A stretch of 64,000 nucleotides of DNA from Faecalibacterium longum CLA-AA-H243. Its GTDB lineage: Bacteria > Bacillota > Clostridia > Oscillospirales > Ruminococcaceae. The notes beneath the pieces were generated by a model. The model had not been told where the DNA came from. It searched no databases and saw only the letters and a program-made list of their open reading frames with translations. Of the stretch, positions 43,482 through 51,855 are shown in pieces; positions within the stretch are counted from its first letter, which is position 1, and every line of letters begins with the position of its first letter. The stretch lies in NCBI RefSeq assembly GCF_020687245.1, contig NZ_JAJEQG010000004.1, positions 80,158 through 144,157 on the forward strand, given 5' to 3'. Position numbers and translations under genes: made by a program.

Positions 43482-43505
43482 TTTATTGATTTGAGGTGTC
43501 AGATA

Positions 43506-44351
43506 TTGATTTACTCTCCCAGCACGACTGCCGCCCTCGGCATCGTGGAGGATGCCCAGCCGGAAGAGCCCCTCACCCTGCGGGGCGAAGGGCTCTGGGT
43601 CTGCCTCATTTCCAGCGGAAAATGTGTCGTCTCGCTGTCCGATCTCGACCCGATGCCGGCAGGTTCTGCCCTGTTGCTGCCGCCCCAGAATGCCGCAGCG
43701 GGCCATCTCGTGCTGAGCCGGGGGCCGCTGACCCTCGCGCCGGAAAACGAGTGCCATCTGCTCTGCGTCCAGCTCACCGGGCAGGCAGCGGAACAGTTCC
43801 TCGCAGGGCTTTCCGAGATGCCCTTCCTCGCCCGGGGCGAGACCTGCCCGGCGGCGGCAGAGCTGATGGGGCGCCTTGCCGAAGAGCGGGACGCCTCGGA
43901 GCGGGTGCGCAGTCAGCTGGCCTTCGCGCTGCTGTGCGAGCTCTCAGACGCCGACAGCGCCGCCCCTGCCCTGCCCCCGCTGGTGGCCGCCGCCATCGAG
44001 GACATCCGCAGGAACTACGCCGGGCTCTACGGCGTGGAAGAGCTGAGCGAGCGGCTGGGCGTCTCCAAGAGCCACCTCGTCCGGGCCTTTACGGCAGCGC
44101 TGGGCGTCTCGCCGGGGCGGTACCTCACCAACGTCCGCATAGAAGCCGCCATGCGTCTGCTGCTCCACCGGGAGTACACGCTGGATGTCATCGCCAGCCT
44201 CTGCGGTTTCTCGGGGGCCAACTACCTCTGCCGCGTCTTCAAAAAAACGACCGGCCAATCTCCCACGCAGTGGCGGGCGATGGCCGGTCGGAGCGCACTG
44301 CCCGAGCTTTCGCCCGAGCAGCAGCGGTTGGAACAGGAATTGTTCATTTAA
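43506..44351 (+). CDS. AraC family transcriptional regulator
   Basis: The 281-residue protein has an N-terminal ligand-binding cupin-like domain (about 1-150) and a C-terminal double helix-turn-helix (~180-275): LSERLGVSKSHLVRAFTAALGVSPGRYL and VIASLCGFSGANYLCRVFKKTTGQSPTQW. It is divergent from the UgpC-type ATPase and so may control sugar uptake energisation (inference). The start is taken as TTG at 43506, 7 bases after GAGGTG. The end overlaps the stop codon of the convergent MATE gene. Confidence 0.87.
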   Translation: MIYSPSTTAALGIVEDAQPEEPLTLRGEGLWVCLISSGKCVVSLSDLDPMPAGSALLLPPQNAAAGHLVLSRGPLTLAPENECHLLCVQLTGQAAEQFLAGLSEMPFLARGETCPAAAELMGRLAEERDASERVRSQLAFALLCELSDADSAAPALPPLVAAAIEDIRRNYAGLYGVEELSERLGVSKSHLVRAFTAALGVSPGRYLTNVRIEAAMRLLLHREYTLDVIASLCGFSGANYLCRVFKKTTGQSPTQWRAMAGRSALPELSPEQQRLEQELFI

Positions 44352-45646
44352 GCGCTACGCTTTTTCCGCTTCAGCAGGAAGAGGGTCAGGCCGGCCGTGA
44401 TGGCCTCAGAGGCCGGAAACGCGGCCCAGACGCCGTTCATCCCGAAGAGGGCGCTCAGCACCAGAGAGCAGGCCACAATGGCCACGATGCCGCGGGAAAG
44501 CGACGTCGCAGAAGCCTCTGCGGGGCGGTCCACCGCGCCCAGATAGCCGGCGGCCACGATATTGAAGCCCGCGAAGAAATAGCCGAGGAAGTAGATGCGC
44601 ATCCCGCTGAAGGCATACTGCGCCATGAGGGCCGAGTTCTCACTGTTGAAGACCGCGACGATCGGCCCGGTGAACCCGAACAGAACTGCATACAGTGCCG
44701 CCGCCAGCGCAAGCGCTGTTCCGCTGCCCAGCAGCAGGAGCTTGCGGGCACCGGCGGCATCGTTTTTGCCGTAGCACTTGCTGACCAGCGGCTGTGCGCC
44801 CTGGGCCACGCCGTTGAAGATAGCCGTCGCCACCAGCGCGTAGTTCGCCACGACGCCGTAAGCCGCCACGGCCACATTGCCCGCCAGACGCAGGAGCAGC
44901 AGGTTGAAGACGGTGGTGGTCACGCCGGAGGACATCTCTCCCACGAAGCCCGAGACGCCCAGCTGGCAGCTCTGGGCCAGCAGCTTCGGCGAGGGCAGCT
45001 GCCGCACAAGGCGGACGGTGCTGCTCTTTTTGAAGAAGTGGCGGCTGCAGATCGCAATGCTCAACACCGGCGAGACTGCCGTCGCCAGCGCCGCGCCGGG
45101 CAGGCCGAGGCCCATGGGGAACATGAAGATGTAATCGAACACCACGTTGAAGAGGCTTCCGCAGAGGGTCGCCACCATGGCCAGTGAGGGATCGCCATCG
45201 TTCCGGACAAAGGCTGAGACGATGTAGTTGCACATGAAGAAGGGCGTGAACAGCAGGAAGATGCGGGCGTACCCCACGCCGAGTGCAACGATCTCCGCGT
45301 CGCCGCCCATGAACCGCAGCAGCACCTCGGGGCAGAAGATGCCCGCCAGCATGAAGGGCAGGGCGAACACCAGCGCCCAAAGCAGGGCGTTGGTGAAATA
45401 GCGCTCCGACCGCTCGTCGCCCTGCGCCCGGAGGATGGCGTAGCGGGTGGCCGCGCCGAGGCCCAGCATGGAGCCGATGGCGAAGATGAAGTTGTAGATG
45501 GGCAGACAGAGGTTCAGCAGAGCCACACCGCTGGTGCCTGCCGCCTGCGAGATGAAATAGGTATCGGCCAGGATGTAGCAGGACGTACCCAGCAGGCCGA
45601 AGATGTTCTGGCTGACGTATTTGAAATACTGTTTGGTAAGGCTCAT
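44348..45646 (-). CDS. MATE family multidrug/metabolite exporter
   Basis: The 432-residue protein has 12 predicted helices in two homologous halves, with MATE-typical segments (PIYNFIFAIGSMLGLGAATRYAI, ALATAVSPVLSIAIC, NGVAQGAQPLVSKCYG). It likely couples Na+ or H+ entry to export of cationic compounds. The ATG at 45646 is preferred because GAGGAG precedes it; a start 12 codons upstream has no ribosome site. Stop codons of this gene and the AraC gene interleave (44348-44351) with no terminator between. Confidence 0.88.
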   Translation of the reverse strand: MSLTKQYFKYVSQNIFGLLGTSCYILADTYFISQAAGTSGVALLNLCLPIYNFIFAIGSMLGLGAATRYAILRAQGDERSERYFTNALLWALVFALPFMLAGIFCPEVLLRFMGGDAEIVALGVGYARIFLLFTPFFMCNYIVSAFVRNDGDPSLAMVATLCGSLFNVVFDYIFMFPMGLGLPGAALATAVSPVLSIAICSRHFFKKSSTVRLVRQLPSPKLLAQSCQLGVSGFVGEMSSGVTTTVFNLLLLRLAGNVAVAAYGVVANYALVATAIFNGVAQGAQPLVSKCYGKNDAAGARKLLLLGSGTALALAAALYAVLFGFTGPIVAVFNSENSALMAQYAFSGMRIYFLGYFFAGFNIVAAGYLGAVDRPAEASATSLSRGIVAIVACSLVLSALFGMNGVWAAFPASEAITAGLTLFLLKRKKRSA

Positions 45647-45709
45647 GTTCTCCTCGTCAAATGTCACATTTTTATCATTCAAATTTCAGATATACTGCCA
45701 TATTGCGTC

Positions 45710-45739
45710 AGTTTATCACAATCCGACCGAAGCTGTCAA
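45710..45739 (-). promoter_or_regulatory. Promoter of the MATE gene
   Basis: Minus-strand TTGACA and TAAACT separated by 18 bases, about 65 bases upstream of the start. Confidence 0.65.
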
Positions 45740-45748
45740 GCTCTCCAT

Positions 45749-45777
45749 TTGCACAAACGCCCGGATGGGTGTATACT
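45749..45777 (+). promoter_or_regulatory. Promoter of the PfkB-like gene
   Basis: TTGCAC and TATACT with a 17-base spacer, 40 bases upstream of the ATG; divergent from the MATE promoter. Confidence 0.7.
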
Positions 45778-45817
45778 GTAGTTTGTTTTTGAAAACAGGC
45801 AGAAGGGAGGGTGCATC

Positions 45818-46648
45818 ATGCCGGGCAAGACTTTATACTGTCTGGGCGAAGCGTGGCTGGAATTGAACAGCACCGCGCCGCTGGCGTCGGCAAAGACGTT
45901 TTCTCCCCGCATGGGTGGAAGCGCCGCCTCGCTGGCACTGGCTTATGCCACACAGGGCGGCAGAGCCTCTCTTTTAACGCAGCTTGGCGAGGATGTTTTC
46001 GGACACCGCATCGCAGACGCTTTATCTACTGCCGGTGTGGACATCAGCCGGGTCTGCTTCACTTCCCGCGCTCCCACGCCGCTGCTGTTCGACGGCGGCG
46101 GCGAGACGCTGGCCTGCCGCACCCGTTCTTCGGAGCTGCTCTATGCACCCGAACAGCTGGGCGCTGACTGGGCCGCAGATGCTGAAATGCTGGCCTTTTC
46201 CAGCGCCTGCCTCGTGGACAGCCCCTGCCGCTACACCCATCTTGCCGCGCTGGACACCGCCCGCACCGCCGGTGTGCCGGTCTGCTTTGTCCCCTCTCTC
46301 CGCCCGGCTCTCTGGCCCGGCGAGAAGACCCTGCGGGACACGGTGATGCAGTTTCTCCCCTTCGCGGACATCCTCCTCCTCACCGCCGACGAGATGGAGC
46401 TTCTGCTGGACACCCGGGAGTATCAGGTCGGGCTGTTTGCCCTGCTGCGGGGGCATACCCAGCTGGTGGTGCTTGAGACAGAAGAGGGCGTCCACGCCTT
46501 TACCCGGGCAGTACACGCATTCCTGCCCGAGCTTTCCGCCCCGCCCGAAGAGCTGGCCGCACGGCTGCTGTATCAAATCTCTCAGCAGGAGCTGACCCTG
46601 AAAAAGCTCATGAAATGCAGTGCTCCGGCACTTCAGACACTTCTATAA
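45818..46648 (+). CDS. PfkB-fold carbohydrate kinase-like protein lacking the GAGD catalytic motif
   Basis: The 276-residue protein starts like a ribokinase-family enzyme: LGEAWLELN, then MGGSAASLALAYATQGGRASLLTQLGEDVFGHRI with the family's N-terminal signature. The substrate half and the TADEMELLLDTRE segment are recognisable. At the C-terminus, where kinases carry DTTGAGD with the catalytic Asp and anion hole, it reads HAFLPELSAPPEELAARLL, and no other frame restores the motif. It is about 35 residues short. It is probably not an active kinase, or has a changed function; KDG kinase would have fitted the uronate genes nearby. Confidence 0.75.
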   Translation: MPGKTLYCLGEAWLELNSTAPLASAKTFSPRMGGSAASLALAYATQGGRASLLTQLGEDVFGHRIADALSTAGVDISRVCFTSRAPTPLLFDGGGETLACRTRSSELLYAPEQLGADWAADAEMLAFSSACLVDSPCRYTHLAALDTARTAGVPVCFVPSLRPALWPGEKTLRDTVMQFLPFADILLLTADEMELLLDTREYQVGLFALLRGHTQLVVLETEEGVHAFTRAVHAFLPELSAPPEELAARLLYQISQQELTLKKLMKCSAPALQTLL

Positions 46649-46651
46649 CGC

Positions 46652-46687
46652 CGGAAAGCCCCCGCCTTTGCAGGCGGGGGCTTTCCG
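46652..46687. terminator. Bidirectional terminator between the PfkB-like gene and dctM
   Basis: A perfect 15-bp stem CGGAAAGCCCCCGCC/GGCGGGGGCTTTCCG with a 6-base loop lies between convergent genes. Confidence 0.9.
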
Positions 46688-46719
46688 TTTATCCTGTCAT
46701 CCGGAGGAGAATGAGCTGA

Positions 46720-48060
46720 TCAGTGAATGAACACCGGGCCAAGCGGGTTGGTGATGGGGCTGACGTAGCCGCCCAGCAGCTTCGGGATAGCGAGGCTGAT
46801 GTCAGGCACGAAGGTCAGCAGCAGCAGAGCGATGAACATGCACAGATAGAACGGGAGAGTAGCCTTGACGACCTTTTCCATGGGGCGCTTCGCAACGGCA
46901 GAGCCGATGAACAGAACCGCGCCGACAGGGGGAGTCAGCAGGCCGATACCGCAGTTCAGGACCATGATGATACCGAACTGGATGGGGTCGATGCCGATGG
47001 AGGTCGCGATGGGCAGCAGGATGGGGGTAGCGATCAGGATGATGGGAGCCATATCCATGATCATGCCCAGCACCAGGATGATGAGGTCGATGAGCAGTGC
47101 GATGATGTAGGGGTTGCTGGTGACGCTGGTGATGGCGTTTGCAGCCAGATCAGGCACGTGCAGCATGGTCAGGCAGTTGCCGAACACAGCAGAGGTGGCG
47201 ATCAGGATGAGGACGATGGACAGAGTGTTGACGCACTCATCCAGAGCGTGCCAGACGCCCTTCCAGTCAAGGCCCTTGTAGACGAAGACGGAGACCAGCA
47301 GAGAGTAGATAACTGCGATAGCAGCGGACTCGGTAGCGGTGAACACACCGCCGACAACGCCGAACACAACGATGACGACTGCGGCCAGAGCCCAGATGGA
47401 GGTACCCAGCTGCTTGATGAAGCCCTTGATGGTGAAGGGAGAACCCTTGGGGTAATTCTCCTTGACGGAGATGATGTAGGAGCCGATCATCAGGACGATG
47501 GCCAGCAGAGCGCCGGGCAGGTAGCCAGCCAGGAACAGGCTGCCCACGGAGATGCCGCCGGCGGTGGTGGCGTAGATGACCATGTTATGGCTCGGGGGAA
47601 CCAGCAGGCCCTCGCAGGAGGAGGTGATGGTGACAGCGGTGGAGAAGTCGGCGTCGTAGCCCTGATCGACCATCATGGGGATCATGATGGAGCCGATGGA
47701 AGCAGTATCTGCGGAAGCAGAACCGGAAATGCCGCCGAAGAAGTAGGAAGCAACGATGTTGACCATTGCCATGCCGCCGCGCATCCAGCCGACGCAGGCG
47801 TCAGCCAGAGCGATCAGCTTTTCGGAGATGCCGCCGCTGCCCATGAGGACGCCCATGGTGATGAAGAACGGGACGGCCATCAGGCTAAAAGACGAGATGC
47901 CCTTGACCATCAGGCGGCAGACATCGGTCAGTGCCTGACCCTGCACCATCATGCACAGCACGCTGGACAGACCAACGGCGTATGCGATGGGGAAGCGCAG
48001 GAAGATCATGACGAAGAAGCTGACAAGAAGGACAACGATTGCCAGTGTCTGGACTGTCAT
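46720..48060 (-). CDS. dctM: TRAP transporter large permease (DctM)
   Basis: The 446-residue integral membrane protein has about 12-14 helices with DctM hallmarks: AVPFFITMGVLMGSGGISEKLI, YFFGGISGSASADTASIGSIMIP, and SSCEGLLVPPSHNMVIYA. It forms the Na+-coupled channel that receives carboxylated ligand from DctP. The ATG has AAGGAGGAG upstream and follows dctQ by one base, so dctP-dctQ-dctM is one operon. Confidence 0.95.
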   Translation of the reverse strand: MTVQTLAIVVLLVSFFVMIFLRFPIAYAVGLSSVLCMMVQGQALTDVCRLMVKGISSFSLMAVPFFITMGVLMGSGGISEKLIALADACVGWMRGGMAMVNIVASYFFGGISGSASADTASIGSIMIPMMVDQGYDADFSTAVTITSSCEGLLVPPSHNMVIYATTAGGISVGSLFLAGYLPGALLAIVLMIGSYIISVKENYPKGSPFTIKGFIKQLGTSIWALAAVVIVVFGVVGGVFTATESAAIAVIYSLLVSVFVYKGLDWKGVWHALDECVNTLSIVLILIATSAVFGNCLTMLHVPDLAANAITSVTSNPYIIALLIDLIILVLGMIMDMAPIILIATPILLPIATSIGIDPIQFGIIMVLNCGIGLLTPPVGAVLFIGSAVAKRPMEKVVKATLPFYLCMFIALLLLTFVPDISLAIPKLLGGYVSPITNPLGPVFIH

Positions 48061-48061
48061 A

Positions 48062-48583
48062 TTAGTTCTCCTCCTTTACAAAAATGCTCTTGATGTGGTT
48101 GTACAGTGCCTCGATCTCGAAGATGATCATGGCGACACCGGCCAGAGGCACGGGGAAGTACATCCAGAAACGGCTCAGCCAGGGCATCGAGACATAGAAG
48201 CCGCGGCCGCCCAGGGTGGTGGCGTAGTTCCAGCCCACAACCAGCATGATGAGGCCGAGGATGCAGACCGCCAGATCGGCGAGGATGTCCAGCACCTTGA
48301 CGGCGATCTTGGGCAGATAGACGTCAAATGCGGTCATGCGGATGTGTGCGCCGCGGCGGATGGCCAGAGCAGCACTCAGCACGGCCATGTAGCTCATGCA
48401 GGTCAGAACGACTTCTTCAGACCATGCGGGGTCCGGGATGAACGGGACGTAACGACCAATGACCGACATGGTGGTGATGAGAATATCCACGATCAGCAGA
48501 ATCTTGCAGATAAACAGGACCACTTTGTAGGTGACGTCGTACGCCGGCTTGATCTTATCCAGAGTGGTAAAGATTTTCGGCAT
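48062..48583 (-). CDS. dctQ: TRAP transporter small permease (DctQ)
   Basis: The 173-residue protein has four helices and the DctQ pattern: WSEEVVLTCMSYMAVLSAALAIRRGAHIRMTAFD near the middle. It forms the essential small membrane subunit with DctM. GGAGGAG precedes its ATG. A hairpin separates it from dctP. Confidence 0.92.
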   Translation of the reverse strand: MPKIFTTLDKIKPAYDVTYKVVLFICKILLIVDILITTMSVIGRYVPFIPDPAWSEEVVLTCMSYMAVLSAALAIRRGAHIRMTAFDVYLPKIAVKVLDILADLAVCILGLIMLVVGWNYATTLGGRGFYVSMPWLSRFWMYFPVPLAGVAMIIFEIEALYNHIKSIFVKEEN

Positions 48584-48605
48584 AGGATCTCCTCCATACT
48601 CTTAT

Positions 48606-48654
48606 AAAAAGCCCGGCGGGTCTGCGGGCGTATCCCGTAGTCCCCCGCCGGGCT
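48606..48654 (-). terminator. Attenuating hairpin between dctP and dctQ
   Basis: A perfect 11-bp stem AGCCCGGCGGG/CCCGCCGGGCT with a 23-base loop ends in TTTTT on the minus strand. It lies inside an operon and probably gives more DctP than DctQM. Confidence 0.8.
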
Positions 48655-48684
48655 ATGTACTACTTCAGGATAAAGGCGCTTTTA

Positions 48685-49773
48685 TCAGGCCTTCATATCC
48701 AGCAGCTGCTGATACAGCTCAGCCTGATCAGAGGTGTTCTCGCTGATGACCTTAGCGCAAGCCTCCTGCCAGGGAGTCTTATCGGGGACATCGACGACGT
48801 TGCAGCCGGAAGACTTCAGCTCGTCGAGGACCTTGTTCTCAGCGGTCTCGGACAGGTCAGCGTTGAAGGCCTGCGTATCCGCAGCAGCCTCCATGACGGC
48901 AGCCTGCTGGTTCTCGGTCAGCTTGTTCCAGGCGTTGTCGGTGATGACAGCCTGCACAGCGCCCAGAGTATGGCCGTCGAGGATCAGGTTGTTAGCGACC
49001 TCGGGGAAGGCGTTGGACTTGTAGTTTGCGATGGGCTGCTCAGCGCCATCGACAACGCCGGTCTGCAGTGCGCTGTACAGCTCGCCGAAGGAAACGACGG
49101 TGGGGTTAGCGCCCAGGCCCTCGACCATGCCGTTCATGACGGGGTCGTTGGACACACGCAGCTTCAGGCCCTTGAAATCAGCGATGCCAGAAACAGGCTT
49201 GACAGTGAAGAAGTGACGGAAGCCCTCCTCGCCGTAGAAGATACCACGAACGGGCAGACCCAGCTCCTGGGGCTCGTTCAGGAACTCAGGTGCCAGCTCG
49301 CTGTTGGCGAAGTTCCAGAAGTGTGCGCGGTTCTCGAAGGTGAAGGGGATGGACAACAGCTTGGACTTGTTGCAGCCGTAGCTGGTCAGTGCGAAAGCGG
49401 AGATACGGCTGATGTCGATGGAGGTAGAGCCGCCGAGGATAGCGTCCAGAACGTCGTTCTCAGAACCCAGAACGCCGGAAGCCTGCACATCGACGACGAC
49501 GGAGCCGCCGGTCAGCTCCTCGACCTTCTCCTTGAAGTGAGAACCGGTCTGGCCGACGATGGTATCCAGCGGGTTGACCTCGGCGTAGACCAGAGTCACC
49601 TTCGGGTCGGAAGCAGCAGCTGCGGCATCACCGGCGGGAGCGGTGGAAGCTGCAGCAGAGGTAGCGGTAGAAGCAGCAGTGCTGTTGCTGGAGCCACCGC
49701 AGGCGGTCAGTGCCAGAGCAGCGGCGGAAACACCGGCTGCTGCCAGAAAGCTGCGACGAGAAATCTTCTTCAT
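48685..49773 (-). CDS. dctP: TRAP transporter substrate-binding lipoprotein (DctP)
   Basis: The 362-residue receptor has a signal with SRRSFLAAAG and lipobox LTAC, a Ser/Thr/Ala linker and the DctP fold. Ligand-contact signatures are seen: the conserved Arg in LKLRVSNDPVMNGMVEGLGANPTVV, and ELYSALQTGVVDGAEQPI. The Arg normally binds a substrate carboxylate, so the ligand is an acid; with uxuAB in the same region a uronate is plausible (inference). It has AAGGAGG and a clear promoter. Confidence 0.95.
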   Translation of the reverse strand: MKKISRRSFLAAAGVSAAALALTACGGSSNSTAASTATSAAASTAPAGDAAAAASDPKVTLVYAEVNPLDTIVGQTGSHFKEKVEELTGGSVVVDVQASGVLGSENDVLDAILGGSTSIDISRISAFALTSYGCNKSKLLSIPFTFENRAHFWNFANSELAPEFLNEPQELGLPVRGIFYGEEGFRHFFTVKPVSGIADFKGLKLRVSNDPVMNGMVEGLGANPTVVSFGELYSALQTGVVDGAEQPIANYKSNAFPEVANNLILDGHTLGAVQAVITDNAWNKLTENQQAAVMEAAADTQAFNADLSETAENKVLDELKSSGCNVVDVPDKTPWQEACAKVISENTSDQAELYQQLLDMKA

Positions 49774-49855
49774 GATAAAATCCTCCTTAGATTTTCCTCA
49801 TTCAGGGCGGTGCGCTCTGCACGGGTCGCACACCGTCCGTTCATTTACTGTACAC

Positions 49856-49884
49856 ACTTTAGCAAAAATTTTTAGTCAGAACAA
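49856..49884 (-). promoter_or_regulatory. Promoter of the dctPQM operon
   Basis: Minus-strand TTGTTC and TAAAGT separated by 17 bases, about 80 bases upstream of dctP. The gap to the upstream gene (49885-50017) has no visible terminator. Confidence 0.6.
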
Positions 49885-50017
49885 GGGCTTATGAAAAATG
49901 TCCTGTTTTTCAAAAAAATGTGAGAAACACTTTTGTGCATTCCTTACAAGCCGCAGCGCAGTTTATTCAGCACACTGCCCAACAAGATGAATACAATGTA
50001 ATATCTCTTGCGCTTTT

Positions 50018-51028
50018 TCAGGCTTCGCGGATGCGCTGGATGAGGCGGCTCTGCTCCTCAAAAGCCGCGTACATAGGCTCGACTGCCGCCCGGAAGCGGG
50101 CTTTCTCGGCAGCGGAGAGGGTCGTCACCTCCACGCCCCATTCCCTCATATGCTTCTCGGCGCTGGCCTCCCGCTCCGCCCAGAGGCGGCGTTCGGTCAG
50201 AGCGCTCTCCTTTCCGCAGGTGCGGATGATGTCCGGGAAGCGTTCGTCCAGCTCTGCCAGCTTTTCCATCGCAGCCTCGCTGGCCAGCTGCAGCTCCGGC
50301 ACGCGGGCATGCTCATCCTTTAAGAAATAGGGGGCCACCTCGTAGTGGCCCATGGCCTCATAGCTGGGCCAGTTGTTTTCCGCGCCGTCTATCTCGGCGT
50401 TGTGCAGGGCTGCATAGACCCGGCTGTAGACCACCTGCGCGGGCTTTGCGCCGAGGTCCAGTATCATCTCGCTCATCATGTCCGACTCCTGCACCCGGAG
50501 CGTCAGCCCCGCGAGGTCCGCCAGCGTCTCCACCTTTTCGCGGGTGTAGAAGCTGCGGACACCGGCGTCGAACCACGACAGGCCCACGAGGTCCATCACG
50601 CCGAGGCCGGAGAGGAATTCATCGCCGATCTCACCGTCCAGCACCCGCCACATCTGGGGCGCGTCGGTATAGAGAAAAGGCAGCTGCAATACGCTCAGGG
50701 CCGGCTGATACTCGGCCAGCTGGCTCAGAGAGACGCGGGCAAAGTCGATGCCGCCGTACTGCATCTGCTCGATGACGCTCTGCTCGGCCCCCAGCTCCCC
50801 GCCGCTGTAGACCACGACTTTGACCCTCCCCTCCGTCCGCTCGGCCACGAGGTCGGCAAAGGCCAGAGCGGCCTGAGTGGTGGGATAATCCTCGGGCTGG
50901 TTCTCGGCGTAGCGCAGGATGAGCTCCGGGCCGGTGTACTCTTCCGTCTTGCTGCAGCCCACAGCGCCCAGCGCCGTACAGGCAGCCAGCGCCAGCACAC
51001 TGCGGCGGGAAATCATCCGCCCGCTCAC
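50018..51028 (-). CDS. Second DctP-like lipoprotein, likely sensory partner of the two-component system
   Basis: The 336-residue protein has SRRSVLALAAC...GAVGC lipobox and a DctP fold with LTLRVQESDMMSEMILDLGAKPAQVV and AALHNAEIDGAENNWPSYE, matching the ligand-Arg region of TRAP receptors. It is encoded at the end of the histidine kinase-response regulator operon, overlapping the regulator by 4 bases (GTGA, with GGAGG upstream of the GTG). This suggests it presents ligand to the kinase rather than to the permease, as known for some TRAP-linked sensors. It could also be a second receptor for DctQM. Confidence 0.82.
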   Translation of the reverse strand: MSGRMISRRSVLALAACTALGAVGCSKTEEYTGPELILRYAENQPEDYPTTQAALAFADLVAERTEGRVKVVVYSGGELGAEQSVIEQMQYGGIDFARVSLSQLAEYQPALSVLQLPFLYTDAPQMWRVLDGEIGDEFLSGLGVMDLVGLSWFDAGVRSFYTREKVETLADLAGLTLRVQESDMMSEMILDLGAKPAQVVYSRVYAALHNAEIDGAENNWPSYEAMGHYEVAPYFLKDEHARVPELQLASEAAMEKLAELDERFPDIIRTCGKESALTERRLWAEREASAEKHMREWGVEVTTLSAAEKARFRAAVEPMYAAFEEQSRLIQRIREA

Positions 51029-51855
51029 AGTCCGGCCTCCGGGTCGGCCTTTGCCTTCTGACCGGCCTGACGGCGGTACTGGGTGGGAGTCATGCCGGTG
51101 CGTTTCTTGAACGCCCGGGCGAAGTAGCTGGCGTCCTCGTAGCCCACCATCGACGCCACCTCTGCCGAGGAGCGGAAGGGGTCGGCCAGCAATTCCTTTG
51201 CCGCGTTGATGCGCAGCTCGGTGAGGCAGTCGAGGAAGTTCATCTTCTGGTACTTCTTGAACTGCGCCGACAGGTAGGCCGGGCTGATGTGCAGGATCTC
51301 GCCCACGCTGTCCAGCGACAGATCGAACATATAATTATCCTCGAGGTAGCGGCGGACGTGGGCCATGACGAGGGCCGTCTGGCTGTTCTCGCCCTCCTCG
51401 GGGGCGTCTTCCGCCTCTTCTTCGGTCTCCGTCTGCTCCTGCTGGGGCTGGGCGGCGGCCAGCTCTTCCAGCTTCCGCTCCGTCTCGATCTGCCGCATAG
51501 CCCGGCGCACCGAGGCTTCCAGCTCGTCGGGGTCCACCGGCTTGAGCAGATAGTCGCAGGCCCCCAGATGCACCGCCTCATGGGCATACTGGAACAGGCT
51601 GTAGGCCGTGACGAAGATGACCCGGCAGGAAGGCCGCTGGGCCAGCACGGCGCGGGCAGCGTCGAGACCACTCATGCCCGGCATCTCAATATCCATCAGG
51701 ATGAGGTCCGCGCCCCACAGCACCGCCGTGTCGGCAGCTTTGCGGCCATTTTCCGCCACCTCCAGGACCACTTCCCGCTCAAAACGGCGCTGGACCAGCT
51801 CTGCAAGCGCCTCCCGCTCCAGCTTTTCGTCATCCGCGATCAACAGGCGTATCAT
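51025..51855 (-). CDS. Response regulator with AraC-type output (YesN family)
   Basis: The 276-residue protein has an N-terminal receiver (residues 1-~120) with acidic pocket DDEKLERE and phospho-acceptor Asp in LILMDIEMPG, then a Glu/Gln-rich linker (EEEAEDAPEEGE), then a double helix-turn-helix (~170-265; SPAYLSAQFKKYQKMNFL and VGYEDASYFARAFKKRTGMTPTQY). Partner of the kinase encoded just upstream with a 26-base overlap. Likely activator of dctPQM when substrate is present. Confidence 0.92.
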   Translation of the reverse strand: MIRLLIADDEKLEREALAELVQRRFEREVVLEVAENGRKAADTAVLWGADLILMDIEMPGMSGLDAARAVLAQRPSCRVIFVTAYSLFQYAHEAVHLGACDYLLKPVDPDELEASVRRAMRQIETERKLEELAAAQPQQEQTETEEEAEDAPEEGENSQTALVMAHVRRYLEDNYMFDLSLDSVGEILHISPAYLSAQFKKYQKMNFLDCLTELRINAAKELLADPFRSSAEVASMVGYEDASYFARAFKKRTGMTPTQYRRQAGQKAKADPEAGL

